The notes beneath the pieces are model-generated. The model was not told the origin of the DNA. It worked only from the letters and a program-made list of their open reading frames with translations, and made no database searches. From positions 734,745,450 through 734,809,449 of the forward strand of contig NC_064615.1 of NCBI RefSeq assembly GCF_023898315.1: a stretch of 64,000 nt of DNA, written 5' to 3'. The first letter of the stretch is position 1; every line of letters starts with the position of its first letter. Positions 43,663 to 55,590 of the stretch are shown piece by piece. A program made the translations under genes and the position numbers. This stretch comes from Schistocerca nitens. Lineage: Eukaryota; Arthropoda; Insecta; Orthoptera; Acrididae.

Positions 43663-44543
43663 CAGGGCCGGCCAGAAATTCTGCACGCATGCGGTGCTCC
43701 TGCACGTGTGCAACTTCCGGTTCACAGCGTGCACGCCGCAGCCGTCAGCGTTCATGTAGTGCGTGTTTCTACCCACAGATGTCGCTTTATCCACTTGCTG
43801 GGATACTCTGTACCGGCGCATTCTAGTGCTCTTTCCGCAGCTTGCAAGCCAACCGTGGGAAGGTATTTCGCGTATTAAACATTTAAAATACTGTCACAGT
43901 CTACTCATTGAGACAACTACATTTATGTTAACAGTTTAACCCAGCAAGACATGTAATACAGTTAACAACCGTTGGTTTTTATTAAGGCAGCTTAACTGAC
44001 GGCACGTAAATACGCGTAATGTTTTTGAGCTAGTATTTAAGAAAGAGAGCACTTAGCGACTTCCAACGAACCTTATTCATGATTTCAAATAACATTAAAC
44101 TAATGCAAGGTTTCCTATAACTAATTCTCGGTGCCCTCAGTTACACCCACATAATTTCTGTCTCACTGACCTCTGAACAGAATGATAACCGCAGACCTCT
44201 CGATGATCACCTGTTATTTCAATACCATTATTGTTATCTCTTTCATCAGTTCCGTCTGAAATCTGCATAATAACCGACAATTAGATGAATGTTATGTTCT
44301 ATCGACTTCAGCTGAGCGTAGCCCTTCATATATATTTTTTAAAAAAACCTAAATGTAAGTACGCATTGAAACAATCGGTTTAATGACCAATTTTCCTCTT
44401 GCTTGTACCACATAAACAGGGAAATGGAGCCGCCGGCGTTCATTTAGAACACATGTCTAATAACAGATGTCGCTGTCGCTCCCTGTCGCACATGTGCAGC
44501 ACTTCCGCACGTCTGCACACTGTGCAGCGTTTGGCCGGCCCTG
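43663..44543. mobile_element. Non-autonomous hAT-type element (MITE-like)
   Basis: The ends are CAGGGCCGGCCAGAAATTCT and ...AGCGTTTGGCCGGCCCTG, inverted repeats that continue inward with variable similarity (CTGCACxxxTGCxG and GTGCAxCACTTCCG-like blocks). An exact 8-bp duplication gtccagga flanks it at 43655-43662 and 44544-44551. CAGGG ends plus an 8-bp duplication are diagnostic of the hAT superfamily. The 881-bp interior has no transposase frame, so it would need one in trans. Confidence 0.92.
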
Positions 44544-44639
44544 GTCCAGGACGTTCTTTGTTGTGAAGGTTAGGCCCCTGTAATCCAACCCGGATCAACC
44601 AAGTCTGCAACAGAGTCTGATGAGGTGGCCAGGCATCAA

Positions 44640-46090
44640 CATAGCAGTCTTACGAAATATCTTCTATATATGACCAGTTTGTGTCACTGGCCGGATCTAA
44701 CAGAAACGCTTTTCTTAGACAGATGTTAATTTTCTGCCCTGACCTTTTGTCATGTCTTAAATACGTAGGGTCATGGTTGTCTCCTAGCGTTATTAGTTCT
44801 TTTCTGGTCACAATATGCTCTTTGTCTGAGCTATCAATTTCATTGGCTCTAATGACGTCTATCTTTACTTTGAAGTTTTCGTATTGGTCGTGAACGTCAA
44901 TAATTCGTAAGCTATCGTTGTCCATACCTAACTCCTCTTGCCTACTGACAACAGTTAGTCCCGCTGGCGTTTCGTATGTCAGAAATGCTTCATTTGTAAC
45001 GATGCGGATTTCATCCCCTTCTATTCTCCTTCTCCTAGTGACCATTTTCTTTCCCTACCATCAATTTAAACATTATTGTCTGTTCGCGCAATTTTCGCAG
45101 CGCCTTTTTTCTCACTTTTTACCATCTCTTTAACAATTGCTGCTCGCAAATTTTGCACGACACTAAATACTTCTATTTCAGCCTAACTATTGGGCCATGT
45201 CGTATTCTCGACATTTCATTTTCTCCTTTCACTACCACCTAACCCTCTGGTCGCATAATTACTTTCTAAATCCTCCCACTCACATTGATTTAGCCCTTGC
45301 TACAGATCATCGATCTGCTAGCGCCGTCGGCCGCTGTGGCCGAGCGGTTCTAGGCGCTTCAGTTCGGAACCACGCTGCTGCTACGGTCGCAGTTTCGAAT
45401 CCTGCCTCGGGCATGGAAGTGTGTGATGTCCTTAGGTTAGTTAGGTTTAAGTAGTTCTAAGTTTAGGGGACTGATGACATCAGATGTTAAATCCCATAAT
45501 GCTCATAGTCATTTGAACCATTTTTTCCTAACGCCAATTTGCGATCTCTAACAACTCACTTTCGCAAATCATATCGTTATTTAAACTGCTGTCAGTGCTT
45601 TCTTCCTCGCCTACAAACATTTTCACGTTGTCTCTTTCTAGGGTGTTGTTATCTACTAAACCAGATTCATTGCATACTACTAGGACGTCTTCGTTCTGTC
45701 CTGCTGCCGCAATTACAGCTTCCACACCGACAGCTGATTAATCTGACGTATTTGTTGCTAGTGGGAGCTCTGCCCGCAAGCTAGTATTTGTTTCATGGCC
45801 TGCCGCCGTGACTCATAACTGAGCGCACCTGTAGCTTCGTTTGTAGTGTCCTCAGGTAATTTGCGGTCGCTCCTACGTGTACAAAGTTTATTACATTTAA
45901 GTCGGTACTGTTTCTTTTATTTGGGCCATGACAACCTGTCTGCCATAGTTTTACAAGCAACATACCCGGTACTCACTTTTTTGGGATGTTCCTGTCCTTG
46001 TAACGTCGCGATGCAAGTTCCCTACAAGGAACTGCTGAAGTACCTCGACCTCTGCCCCTTCCTCTTTGAGCCATGTTCACGAACAGTGGC
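44640..46090 (-). pseudogene. Unrecognised retroelement-like coding remnant (possible gag)
   Basis: Minus-strand frames at 45528-45725 (65 residues, acidic, MEAVIAAAGQNEDVLVVCNE) and 44650-45045 (131 residues, charged, MVTRRRRIEGDEIRIVTNEA) flank a SINE. A Lys/Glu-rich helical stretch lies between them near 45060-45180. The acidic N-terminal and helical composition and the position upstream, on the same strand, of the env-like remnant make a gag-like polyprotein plausible. I cannot identify a capsid or zinc-knuckle motif, so the function is open. Confidence 0.35.
45326..45527 (+). repeat. tRNA-derived SINE, family 1, copy 10
   Basis: Full-length; the B-box region reads AGTTTCGAATCC (G to T in the first half). 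Target duplication ctaRcgcc, 8 bp with one mismatch, at 45318-45325 and 45528-45535. Confidence 0.9.
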
Positions 46091-46824
46091 GACTACTGTG
46101 TAAGAGCACGTCAACCCCCTTACTTTTGACTCCTTGCGGATTTATTGGTTGTATTTCTTTGAAAGCTATTAAACGCAGCATAGATACAACAATCTGAACT
46201 ACACGGCACTTAAACCTACCGCGCTGTTCTGCCTTGCTACTCCTTTAGGCTCTGTGAAATTTGGCATCAGGTTCGGGAGCATACCTTCACTTGTGAGCGT
46301 TTTAAGGAGCTTTAGCGCATGCGCGACTGGCGTGACGTAATTAATTGCCTTATGGGTCACATATATACACATTTGACAAACAATATGCATAGCTCAAGGC
46401 GTGCGCAGCTAGGACTTAATACTCAGCTACAAGTTTATATCAACGCCTCTAGGCGGTAGCACACTGCAGCAGATGTATATCTCCAAGCGCTTTGCAGTTG
46501 GCATAAATCCGTTAAATGACAGCACACTGCTCAAATATATCAGTTTACTCACTTTATGGTTAATTTTGATCGGACGTCAGTATATGTTTATATTACGTTT
46601 TGGACTGTATCATACAATAATCTTTTTGTATTCCTAATAAGAGAATGCACCATTTTAGTGGGTTTATGTTACCTGTAGTGAAGAGACCATATTGGTAGAC
46701 ATGTGTAACTGAATTTAATCATGTCCACCAATGGCAGTTCGTGTTTGAAGTTGGGTGTTTACTGCGTGGGTGTCAATAAAAATACAGTGAATCGGCTTTC
46801 GTGTGCATTGTGAAGATGAACTCT
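46091..46824. other. Intergenic stretch, nothing recognised
   Basis: One 63-residue minus frame at 46199-46390 without motif. No element boundaries seen. Confidence 0.4.
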
Positions 46825-48170
46825 GTTGATCTATTTTAAGCGCCAACAGAAAACTAAATTACCGAAAAAGTTTGCCGCAAAGGAAATAGGGCCTCCCAGA
46901 CCAGATCTGTTGATTGAAAAAGTGATGAAACCAAATAAGCTTGACTGCAAGCGAACGTTTAACAAAGCCCAAGTGGGTGTGTGGGTGCAACGTAAGAAGT
47001 GCACTGTATTTTCTTTCATGTCTGATTTTCACCCCGGAAGTCAATCCATGAACTGATACAGATGTTAGGGATTTTGTACATTTGTCTGAAAATTTTTTTA
47101 GAAAAGACGAAAACTCCTACTTGCACAAAAATGCGAACGTTGGATGTGAATTCTCAGCTTGACAGTGTATACAGGGAGTGTGTGAGGAAATATAGTGAGG
47201 AACAGGGCAGCTGAGTTAGCTTACCGTGCTCACGACGAAAGGGAATATTCCGAAAGCTCGACAGTATTATTGGGTTTGAAAATTTCAGAAGTGCTACTAA
47301 TGGCTCAATAAAGGAACACTTACGAACTGCAATTGTGTTTAAAGGTACATCAAAAACAGTTCAGAACGAACTTCTAGATTGTATGCTAAGTGTATGCAGA
47401 TAAATAATACCGCAATAAATTGTAGGTGCCTATTACTTAGCAATAATGGCAGACGAAACAGCAGATTTGTCTACCACGCAACAGTTGGTGAGCCGCGCGG
47501 GGTAGCCGCTCGGCCTGAGGCGCCTTGTCACGGTCCGCGCGGCTCCCCCCGACGGACGTTCGAGTCTTCCCTCGGGCATGGGTGTGTGTGTTGTCCATAG
47601 AGTAAGTTAGTTTAAGTTAGACTAAGTAGTGTGTATGGTTAGGGACCGATGACCTAAGCAGTTTGCTCCCATAAGATCTTACTACAAATTTCCAATTTTC
47701 CAACTGTTGATGATAGCGTGTAGATACGAATTTCGTTGCTCTGCTGTGGAGTGATTTTGCGGCTTCTTTTGACTCTGACCCATGGAATACTGAGACGTTA
47801 TTTAGGGTAAAAAAACCTGAGTTGCAAAAGCATGCCGATGGAAAGAAGAAAAAAGGTTATTGCACAATGCTGTAAGGGTGTTGCTGTTACGAGCGGAGAC
47901 ATTAACGGTGTTTAGGCAAGGATTAATCAGGCGTATTCTAGGGCTTATTGTATTCATTGCTATGCTCATCAGTTTAATCACGTGCTACAAAAAGCAGCAT
48001 CTATAAACAAATGTGCTAGATTTTTTTAATCTCTCAGTCTTCCAGCTGTTCGTCCACGTCTTCACACAGAACAAGTGTACTAGACAGAGTTGGGCGAACT
48101 AGATTACCATGAATAGCAGCTACAAGGTATGTGTTTAACATTCGGACAGTCAACAGAATTAAAGAGAACG
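46825..48170 (+). pseudogene. hAT-type (TTF zinc finger / DUF4371, ZMYM1-like) transposase remnant
   Basis: Plus-strand frames in order: KEIGPPRPDLLIEK; a TTF-type zinc finger core KWVCGCNVRSALYFLSC near 46970-47025; AYRAHDEREYSES near 47219; KEHLRTAIVFKGTSKTVQNE near 47310-47370. The DUF4371 signature AIMADETADLSTTQQL follows near 47440-47487 and is cut there by a SINE (47488-47700). Beyond the SINE lie INQAYSRAYCIHCYAHQFNH and VLQKAASINKCARFF near 47920-48030. These match the order of hAT-superfamily ZMYM1-like proteins. Frameshifts and stops occur throughout, and the C-terminal dimerisation domain is not seen. Confidence 0.8.
47488..47700 (+). repeat. tRNA-derived SINE, family 2
   Basis: A different family with head GAGCCGCGCGGGGTAGCCGC, a B-box region ACGTTCGAGTCTTCC, body GTAAGTTAGTTTAAGTTAGA and 3' end GGGACCGATGACCTAAGCAG ... 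CAAATTTCC. Head and 3' region are distantly like family 1. Likely 9-bp duplication caacagttg/caactgttg (one mismatch) at 47479-47487 and 47701-47709. Inserted in the hAT transposase remnant. Confidence 0.85.
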
Positions 48171-49542
48171 AGGAAAGTATTATCGAGTTGTTGTTGTTGT
48201 GGTCTTCAGTCCAGAGACTGGTTTGATGCAGCTCTCCATGCTACTCTATCCTGTGCAAGCTTCTTCATCTCCCAGTACCTACTGCAACCTACATCCTTCT
48301 GTATCTGTTTAGTGTATTCATCTCTTGGCCTCCCTCTACGATTTTTACCCTCCACGCTGCCCTCCAATTCCAAATTGGTGATCCCTTGATGCCTCAGAAT
48401 ATGCCCTGCTAACAGATCCCATCTTCTAACCAAGTTGTGCCACAAATTTCTCTTCTCTCCAATTCTATTCAATACCTCATCATTAGTTATGTGACCTACC
48501 CATCTAATCTTCAGTATTCTTCGGTAGCACCACATTTCAAAAGCTTCTCCTCTCATCTTGTCTAAACTATTTACCAGTCACGTTTCACTTCCAGATATGG
48601 CTACACTCCATACAAATATTTTCAGAAACGACTTCCTGACACTTAAATCTATACTCGTTGTTAACCAATTTCTCTTCGTCAGAAATGCTTTCCTAGCCAT
48701 TGCCAGTCTACATTTTATATCCTCTCTACTTTGACCATCATCACTTATTTTGCTCCCCAAATAGCAAAAATCCTTTACTACTTTAAGTGCCTCATTTCCT
48801 AATCTAATTCCAGCAGCATCACCCAATTTAATTCGACTACATTCCATTATCATCGTTTTGCTTTTGTTGCAGTTCATTTAATATCCTCCTTTCAAGACAC
48901 TGTCCATTCCGTTCAACTGCTCTTCCAGATCCTTTGCAGTCTCTGACAGAATTGCAATGTCATCGGCGAACCTCAAAGTTTTTATTTCTTCTCCATGGAT
49001 TTTAATTCCTACCCCGAATTTTTCTTTTGTTTCCTTTACTGCTTACTCAATATACATACGGAATAACATTGGGGATAGGCCACAACTCTGTCTCACTCCC
49101 TTCCCAACCACTGCTTCCCTTTCATGTCCCTCGACTCTTATAACTGCCTTCTGGTTTCTGTAAAAATTGTAAACAGTCTTTCGCTCCCAGTATTTTACTC
49201 CTGCCACCTTCAGAATTTGAGAGAGAGTATTCCAGTCAACACTGTCAAAACTTTCTCTAAGTCTACAAATGCTAGAAACGTAGGTTTAGGTTTCCCTTTC
49301 CTTAATCTATTTTCTAAGACAGTATTGCCTCATGTGTTCCAAAATTTCTACGGAATCCAAACTGATCTTCCCCAAGGTCGGCTTCTACCAGTTTTTCCAT
49401 TCGTCTGTAAAGAATTCGTGTTAGTATTTTGCAGCCGTTGCTTGTTAAACTGGTAGTACGTTATTTTCACATTTGTCAACACCTGCTTTCTTTGGTATTG
49501 GAATTATTATATTCATCTTGAAGTCTGAAGGTATTTCGCCTG

Positions 49543-49736
49543 GGCCGGGTGCGGTGGCCGAGCAGTTCTGGCGCTTCTGTCCAGAACCGCACTGCTGCTG
49601 CGGTCGCAGGTTCGAATCCTGCCTCGGGCATGGATGTGTATGATGTCCTTAGGTTAGTTAGGTTTAACTAGTTCTAAGTCTAGGGGACTGATGACCTCAG
49701 ATGTTAAGTACCATAGTGCTTAGAGCCTTTTTTTTT
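49543..49736 (+). repeat. tRNA-derived SINE, family 1, copy 11
   Basis: Head GGTGCGGTGGCCGAGCAGTT, canonical B box GGTTCGAATCC, with its 3' end decayed into a T-run. Probable 10-bp duplication atYtcgYctg with two mismatches at 49533-49542 and 49737-49746. Inserted in the antisense RTE LINE. Confidence 0.9.
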
Positions 49737-50624
49737 ATCTCGTCTGTCTCATACATCGTGCTCACTAGACGGTAGAGTTTTGTTAGGCCTGGCTCTCCCA
49801 AGGCTGTCAGTAGTTCTAAAGGAATGTTGTCTACTTCCGGGGTCTTGTTTTGACTTATGTCTTTCAGTTCTTTGTCAAACTCTTCACGCAGTATTATATC
49901 TCCCATTTCATCTTCAACTACATCCTCTTCCACTTCCATAATATTGTAATCAAGAACATCGCCCTTGTATAGACCCTCTATATACTCCTTCCACTTTCCT
50001 GCTTTCCCTTCTTTGCTTAGAACTGGGTTTTCCTTATGAGCTCTTCATATTCATGCAAGTGGTCTCTTTTCTCCAAAGGTCTCTTTAATTTTCCTGTAGG
50101 CAGTATCTGTCTTACCCCTATCCCTAATGAAATACGTCTCTACATCCTTACATTTGTCCTCTACCCATCCCTGCTTAGCCATTTTGCACTTCCTGTCGAT
50201 CTCATTTTTGAACCGTTTGTATTCCTTTCTGCCTGCTTCACTTACTGCATTTTTGTATTTTCTCCTTTCATCAATTAAATCCAGTATCTCTTCTGTTACC
50301 CAAGGATTTTAATTAGCCCTCGCCTTTTTATGTACGTGATCCTCTGCTGCCTTCACTACTTCATCTCTCAAAGCCACCCATTCTTCTTCTACTGTATTTC
50401 TTTCCCCCATTCTTGTCAATCGTTCCCTATTGCTCTGCCTGAAACACTCTACAACCTCTGGTTTGGTCAGTTTATTCAGATCCCATCTCCTCAAATTCCA
50501 ACCTTTTTGCAGTTTCTTCAGTTTTAATCTACATTTCAATAAATTGTGGTCAAAGTCCACATCTGCCCCTGCAAATGTCTTACAATTTAAAACCTGGTTC
50601 CAGAATCTCTGTCTTACCATTATA

Positions 50625-52026
50625 CACTATTGGCCATTAAAATTGCTACACCACGAAGATGACGTGCTACAGGCGCGAAATTTAACCGACAGGATCAAGA
50701 TGCTGTGATATGTAAACGATTAGCTTTTCAGAGCATTCACACAAGGTTGGCGCCGGTGGCGACACCTACAACGTGCTGACATGAGGAAAGTTTCCAACCG
50801 ATTTCTCATACACAAACAGCAGTTCACCGGCGTTGCCTGGTGAAACGTTGTTGTGATATCTCTTGTAAGGAGGAGAAATGCGTACCATCACGTTTCCGAC
50901 TTTTATAAAGGTCGGATTGTAGCCTATCGCGATTGCGGTTTATCGTATCGCGACATTGCTGGTCGCGTTGGTCGAGATCCAATGACTGTTAGCAGAATAT
51001 GGAATCGGTGGGTTCAGGAGGGTAATACGAAACGCCGTGCTGGATCCCAACGGCCTCGTATCACTAGCAGTCGAGATGATAGGCATCTTATCCGCATGGC
51101 TGTAACGGATCGTGCAGCCACGTCTCGATCCCTAACAGATGGGGACGTTTGCAAGACAACAACCATCTGCACGAACAGTTCGACAACGTTTGCAGCAGCA
51201 TGGACTATCAGCCCGGAGACCATGGCTGCGGTTACCCTTGAATCTGTATCACAGACAGGAGCGCCTGTGATGGTGTACTCAACGACGAACCTGGGTGCAA
51301 GAATGGCAAAACGTAATTTTTACGAATGAATCCAGGTTCTGTTTACAGTATCATGATGGTCGCATCCGTGTTCGGCGACATCGCGGTGAACGCAGAATGG
51401 AAGCGTGTATTCGTCGTCGCCATACTGGCGTGTCACCCGGCGTGATGGTATTGGGTGCCATTGGTTACACGTCTCGGTCACTTCTTGTTCGCATTGACGG
51501 CACTCTGAACAGTGGAAATTACATTCCAGACGTGTTAAGACCCGTGGCTCTATCCCTCATTCGATCACTGCGAAACCCTAAATTTCAGCATGATAATGCA
51601 CGACCGCATGTTGCAGGTACTGTACGGGCCTTTCTGGATACAGAAAATGTTCGACTGCTACCCTGGCCAGCACATTCTCCAGATCTCTCACCAACTGAAA
51701 ACGTCTGGTCAATGGTGGCCGAGCAACTGGCTCGTCAGATTACGCCAGTCACTACTCTTGATGAAGTGTGGTATCGTGTTGAAGGTGCATGGGCAGCTGT
51801 ACCTGTACAAACCATTCAAGCTCTGTTTGACTCAATGCCCAAGCGTATCAAGGCCGTTATTACGGCCAGAGGTGGTTGTTCTGGGTACTGATTTCTCAGG
51901 ATCTATGCACCCAAATTTTGTGAAAATGTAATCACATGTCAGTTCTAGTATAATATATTTGTCCAATGAATACCTGTTTATCAACTGCATTTCTTCTTGG
52001 TGTAGAAATTTTAATGGCCAGTAGTG
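50625..52026 (+). mobile_element. Tc1-like transposon, copy C (different family)
   Basis: The ends CACTATTGGCCATTAAAATT and AATTTTAATGGCCAGTAGTG are inverted repeats flanked by TA (50623-50624 and 52027-52028). The 1402-bp element split the RTE endonuclease at a TA that is still visible in the uninterrupted copy at about 8219. Confidence 0.95.
50853..51894 (+). pseudogene. Tc1 transposase with frameshift, stop and catalytic Asp-to-Asn
   Basis: The first frame (50853 on) has the helix-turn-helix part (DFYKGRIVAYRDCGLSYRDI, then GRDPMTVSRIWNRW). A frameshift near 51138 is followed in the new frame by GTFARQQPSARTVRQRLQQH, then a TGA at 51268-51270. The catalytic core runs from 51295 to 51891: the first motif reads FTNESRF, because codon 51325-51327 is AAT (Asn) where relatives have Asp. 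The second motif is FQHDNARPH and the third AHSPDLSPTENVW. Here 34 residues separate Asp and Glu, the classical Tc1 spacing. Dead by three independent lesions. Confidence 0.92.
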
Positions 52027-53083
52027 TATAATCTATATGAAACCTTCTAGTATCTCTAGGGTTCTTCCATGTGTACAACCTTCTTTCATGATTCTTGAAC
52101 CAAGTGTTAGCTGTGATTAAGTTATGCTCTGTGCGAAATTCTACCAGGCGACTTCCTCTCTCATTCCTTACTCCCATTCCATATTCACCTACTACGTTTC
52201 CTTCTCTTCCTTTTCCTGCTGTCGAGTTCCAGTCACCCATGACTATTAAATTTTAGTCTCCCTTCACTATCTCAATATTTTCTTTTATCTCATCATACAT
52301 TTCATCAATCTCTTCGTCATCTGCGGAGCTAGTTGGCATATAAACTTGTACTACTGTGGTAGGCGTAGGCTTCGTATCTATCTTGGGCACAATAATGCGT
52401 TCACTATGCTGTTTGTACTAGCTTGCCCGCATTCCTATTTTCCTATTTATTATTAAACCTACTCCTGCATTACCCCTATTTGATTTTGTATTTATAACCC
52501 TGTATTCGCGTGACCAGATGTCTTGTTCCTCCCGCCATCGAACTTCACTAATTCCCAATATATATAACATTAACTTATCCATTTCCCTTTTTAAATTTTC
52601 TAACACACCTGGCCGATTAAGGGATCTGACATTCCATGCTCCGATCCGCAGAACGCCAGTTTTCTTAGTACTGATAACAACGTCCTCCTGAGTAGTCCCC
52701 ACCTGGAGATTAGAATGGGGGACTATTTTACCTCCGGAATATTTTACCCGAGAGGACGCCATCATCATTTAACCATACAGTGAAGCTGGATGCCCTCGGG
52801 AATAATTACAGCTGTAGTTTCCCCTTGCTTTCAGCCGTTCGCAGTACCAGCACAGCAATGCCGTTTCGATTAGTGTTACAAGGCCATGTCAGTCAGTCAT
52901 CCAAACTGTTGCCCCTGCAACTACTGAAAAGGCTACTGCCCCTCTTCAGGAGCCACACGTTTGTCTGGCCTTTCAACAGATACCCCTCCGTTGTGGTTGT
53001 ACCTACGGTATGGCTATCTGTATCGTTGAGGCACGCAAGCCTCCCCACCAACGCCAAGGTCGATGGTTCATGGGGGGAGGATG

Positions 53084-53916
53084 ATCGAGTTTTTAAAAGG
53101 AGTTACTCTCTGTGATCGTGCAGCTGACAAAACCAAAGGAGAAAGGTGCGGCCTTCTGTCCAGTGTGAAAGACCCTGAGTTCTTACTTTGGCAAGAATGT
53201 TTTCACAGGATGATGCCACATGAAGACATACTCTTCAGTAAACCATAACATGGGTAACGTGACTTAACAAACGCTAGATAATATGTATTGTAGTTTGAAG
53301 ATATAATTACAGTTAAAAGAAATATTGCCAATGAAGAAATAGACACATATCCGCAGTTAAGTGAACTAATGAGAATAATAATAACAACTCGTCGTACGAC
53401 AGTTGAACCTTAAAGTTGTTTCTCAACAATGAAACGAATAAAAACCTTTCTTCGAAAGACAAGGATGGAGAATATGTTTTATGCAAAGGCACTGCCTGTA
53501 ACTGAGAAAAACATTGAGAATGGTGCTAAGGACATCAGTCATAGAGTGATCGAGTCAATTGCACGACTGAAAAACAAATGCATGGATTTTCTTTAAAGAT
53601 AAACAATGTCAGTCATGTTGCAGTATAGTTTTTCCCATTTAATGTATATTTACAGTGCAGTTTAATTTGTATTCTAATTAACTTTTGTGGGATGTACATG
53701 GAGGGAAGGACATTTCATAAGAAGAAATTATGCCGTTTTCCTCCTTCATAAAATGAGGCTTGGTGAGTGATAATACTTTAGTAATATTACTATCTGGCTG
53801 ACAAAACGGAGAGTAGTGGCAGATTAAATATTTTTTCATGCCATAAAGTCTACTTAAGTATGTACAAAACAACGACATCATAAAAAACGTCTTTCTTTCG
53901 TCAGACAAGTTGGGTG
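53084..53916. other. Intergenic stretch, nothing recognised
   Basis: No domain or repeat boundary found; a 76-residue minus frame at 53678-53908 is unrecognised. Confidence 0.4.
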
Positions 53917-53950
53917 TATTATTATTATTATCATTATTATTATTATTACT
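53917..53950. repeat. (ATT)n microsatellite
   Basis: TATTATTATTATTATCATTATTATTATTATTA-type trinucleotide run. Confidence 0.95.
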
Positions 53951-53979
53951 TTGGCAGTGGGTGCAGCTGTATAAATTAG

Positions 53980-55590
53980 TTCAAAATTTTAACTGTTATA
54001 CAGCAGACACCTTTTCACACTTTCAATTTTATCTGGCTCGAAAAATTTGTGAACACCCAAAATGTATATTCCCGAGCCGCCACTGTTCACGAGATATCTA
54101 CCGCCATAATTTTTTTGGTCGTTATCAGTGCAATTACCTCCATTGTTGTTGCTATTTTGACGATAATCACTATTACCTCGCCAATTATCTTTATCCTTGA
54201 CTCTTTCTAGAAACGCAGAAAACTTTTATGATTGCTTCCAACATATCTCCCTGAATCCTCTGGCAGCTTTTTCCACATATCCCAAATAATTTCAGATTCG
54301 GATCGTGTACTTCTTAAGTGTACTTCTGTACCAGAACTCGCAGAAATCTTTCATGGAGTTTCTGCTCCTACTGTTATACAGTCTGGCCATTATAAATTCT
54401 GGCCACAAACATTCTTGTTTTTGTTCTGACCAGTATTCCTCAGTAAAGTTTTTTTTTGTATTCATTAAACGTCACTTGACCTGTGTTCAAAATAAGTCCC
54501 CACATTTTGCCATCACCTGATAACTACGTTAATCGTTTCCTGATCTATTAAACATTCAGGAAAGAAATCATTTTGCAAGGTTTCCTGAAATCCAGTGGAT
54601 GCTAACCAGTATGTCTCTTGGCAGGATCATACCGTTGCTCACCCTCTAATACTTTATAATAAAGTAGCAGAGTAGTTTGGAAGGTAGGAGACGAGATAGT
54701 GGCGGAAGTAGAGCTGTGAGGACGTGCCATGAGTTGCGTTTGGGTAGTTCAGTTCGTGGAGCACTTGCCCGCAAAATGCAAAGGTCGAGAGTTCGGGTCT
54801 CTGTCCGCCACACGGTTTTAATCTGCCAGGAAGTTTTATAATAAGGTACTCTATGAGTGACACAGACTGACTTGCCTCTGATTTTCTATTCAAGTTCAAA
54901 AATTTTGCCTTGAGTTTATGAAGTGCTTTGATCACACATATGTTAGCAACGAATTACTTGTTTACTTCTACCTTATCAGAACTGTTTTTCTCAAATGTGA
55001 GATTTCATTTCTACATTTCGGTTTTCAGACAGAAATGTTCTTCGTCCACATTCGTTGCCACTGAAGGTTCTTCCGTTTCTCGGATCTTCACGATTTCTGG
55101 AACAAACATCTCTGTGGTATTACTGATCTGCCACTGCATAGTGACAGCACTGGCAGTTATGTCGTTTGTTTCTACTTTTATGTCCTACATTACAGTACTC
55201 AAAACACCTATGTTTTGACTGGTTTTTCATTCTGTTAACAGATTTTAACGTCTGTGTTTTTCATGGCTTCAGCTTGAGTTTTCAGTTGATTATTAATACT
55301 GCTAATACCACTGCTTGTGTTTTGAGTTGATTATCAAGATCACTAACTCGTGCCTTAGTGTTACTGTTAATTGTACTAATTTGTATGGACAAAAGCTTGA
55401 ATACGTCTTTCATCATTCATGGTTTGTCAATATCCTGCTGTACTCTGTCTTCATGTTCTGGTTCTAAATCATGTGTTTCTGTTGGTTTTTTCCTTATTTG
55501 CGGCGAGCTAAACATTTTAAACGACTCATTCGCGTAACCACTATCTTCAACGTAAGCTTCCTCATTTGTTTCCTCCTCTACCTCCTATTT
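53980..55590 (-). pseudogene. LTR-retroelement gag-like remnant
   Basis: Reading the minus strand from about 55590, there is an acidic N-terminal part (ESFKMFSSPQIRKKPTE near 55520-55480). A helical, probably coiled-coil stretch follows (MMKDVFKLLSIQISTINSNT near 55410). After the SINE, a capsid-like block near 54470-54310 reads FNEYKKNFTEEYWSEQKQEC, then NSMKDFCEFWYRST. It ends in an Asn/Gly-rich tail near 54190-54080 (NWRGNSDYRQNSNNNGG). This order is typical of gag-like ORFs of insect Ty3/Gypsy-type elements. Frameshifts break it and no protease, RT or integrase was found alongside. Confidence 0.65.
54663..54834 (+). repeat. tRNA-derived SINE, family 3
   Basis: A 172-bp insertion with a tRNA-like core GGGTAGTTCAGTTCGTGGAG (A-box part) and GAGTTCGGGTCTC at the B-box position, followed by GGTTTTAATCTGCCAGGAAG, a 3' motif I recognise from insect SINEs. 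Exact 10-bp duplication tttataataa at 54653-54662 and 54835-54844. Inserted in the gag-like remnant. Confidence 0.88.

Larger units (their letters stand above)
48206..52768 (-). pseudogene. RTE endonuclease-reverse transcriptase, broken
   Basis: The minus strand begins at 52768 (MMMASSRVKYSGGKIVPHSN), with the endonuclease start GAWNVRSLN near 52630. The endonuclease continues across the Tc1 insertion (MGDWNSTAGKG at 52207-52240, VDFDHNLL near 50540). RT pieces follow: NKTPEVDNIPLELL near 49800-49860 and a segment through 48880-49460. The C-terminus is at 48206-48556 (GEAFEMWCYRRILKI, GRPRDEYTKQ, ending SNQSLD). Here the stretch GVKYWERKTVYNFYR-like, lost in the 7568 copy, is still present. 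The FADD equivalent near 48952-48965 (minus strand) reads FADD-like. Stops and frameshifts are spread along the length. Confidence 0.85.
48188..53083 (-). mobile_element. Near-full-length RTE-clade LINE, antisense, with nested SINE and Tc1
   Basis: The 3' end (minus strand) is GACCACAACAACAACAA at 48188; the 5' leader reaches about 53083. Short direct repeats atcgag flank it (48182-48187 and 53084-53089). Without the SINE (49543-49736) and Tc1 copy C (50625-52026) and their duplications it is about 3.3 kb. The 5' leader contains CCATGAACCATCGACCTTGG, then TGGTGGGGAGGCTTGCGTGC, and leads into the coding region. It is the same family as 7568-10438. Confidence 0.9.
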
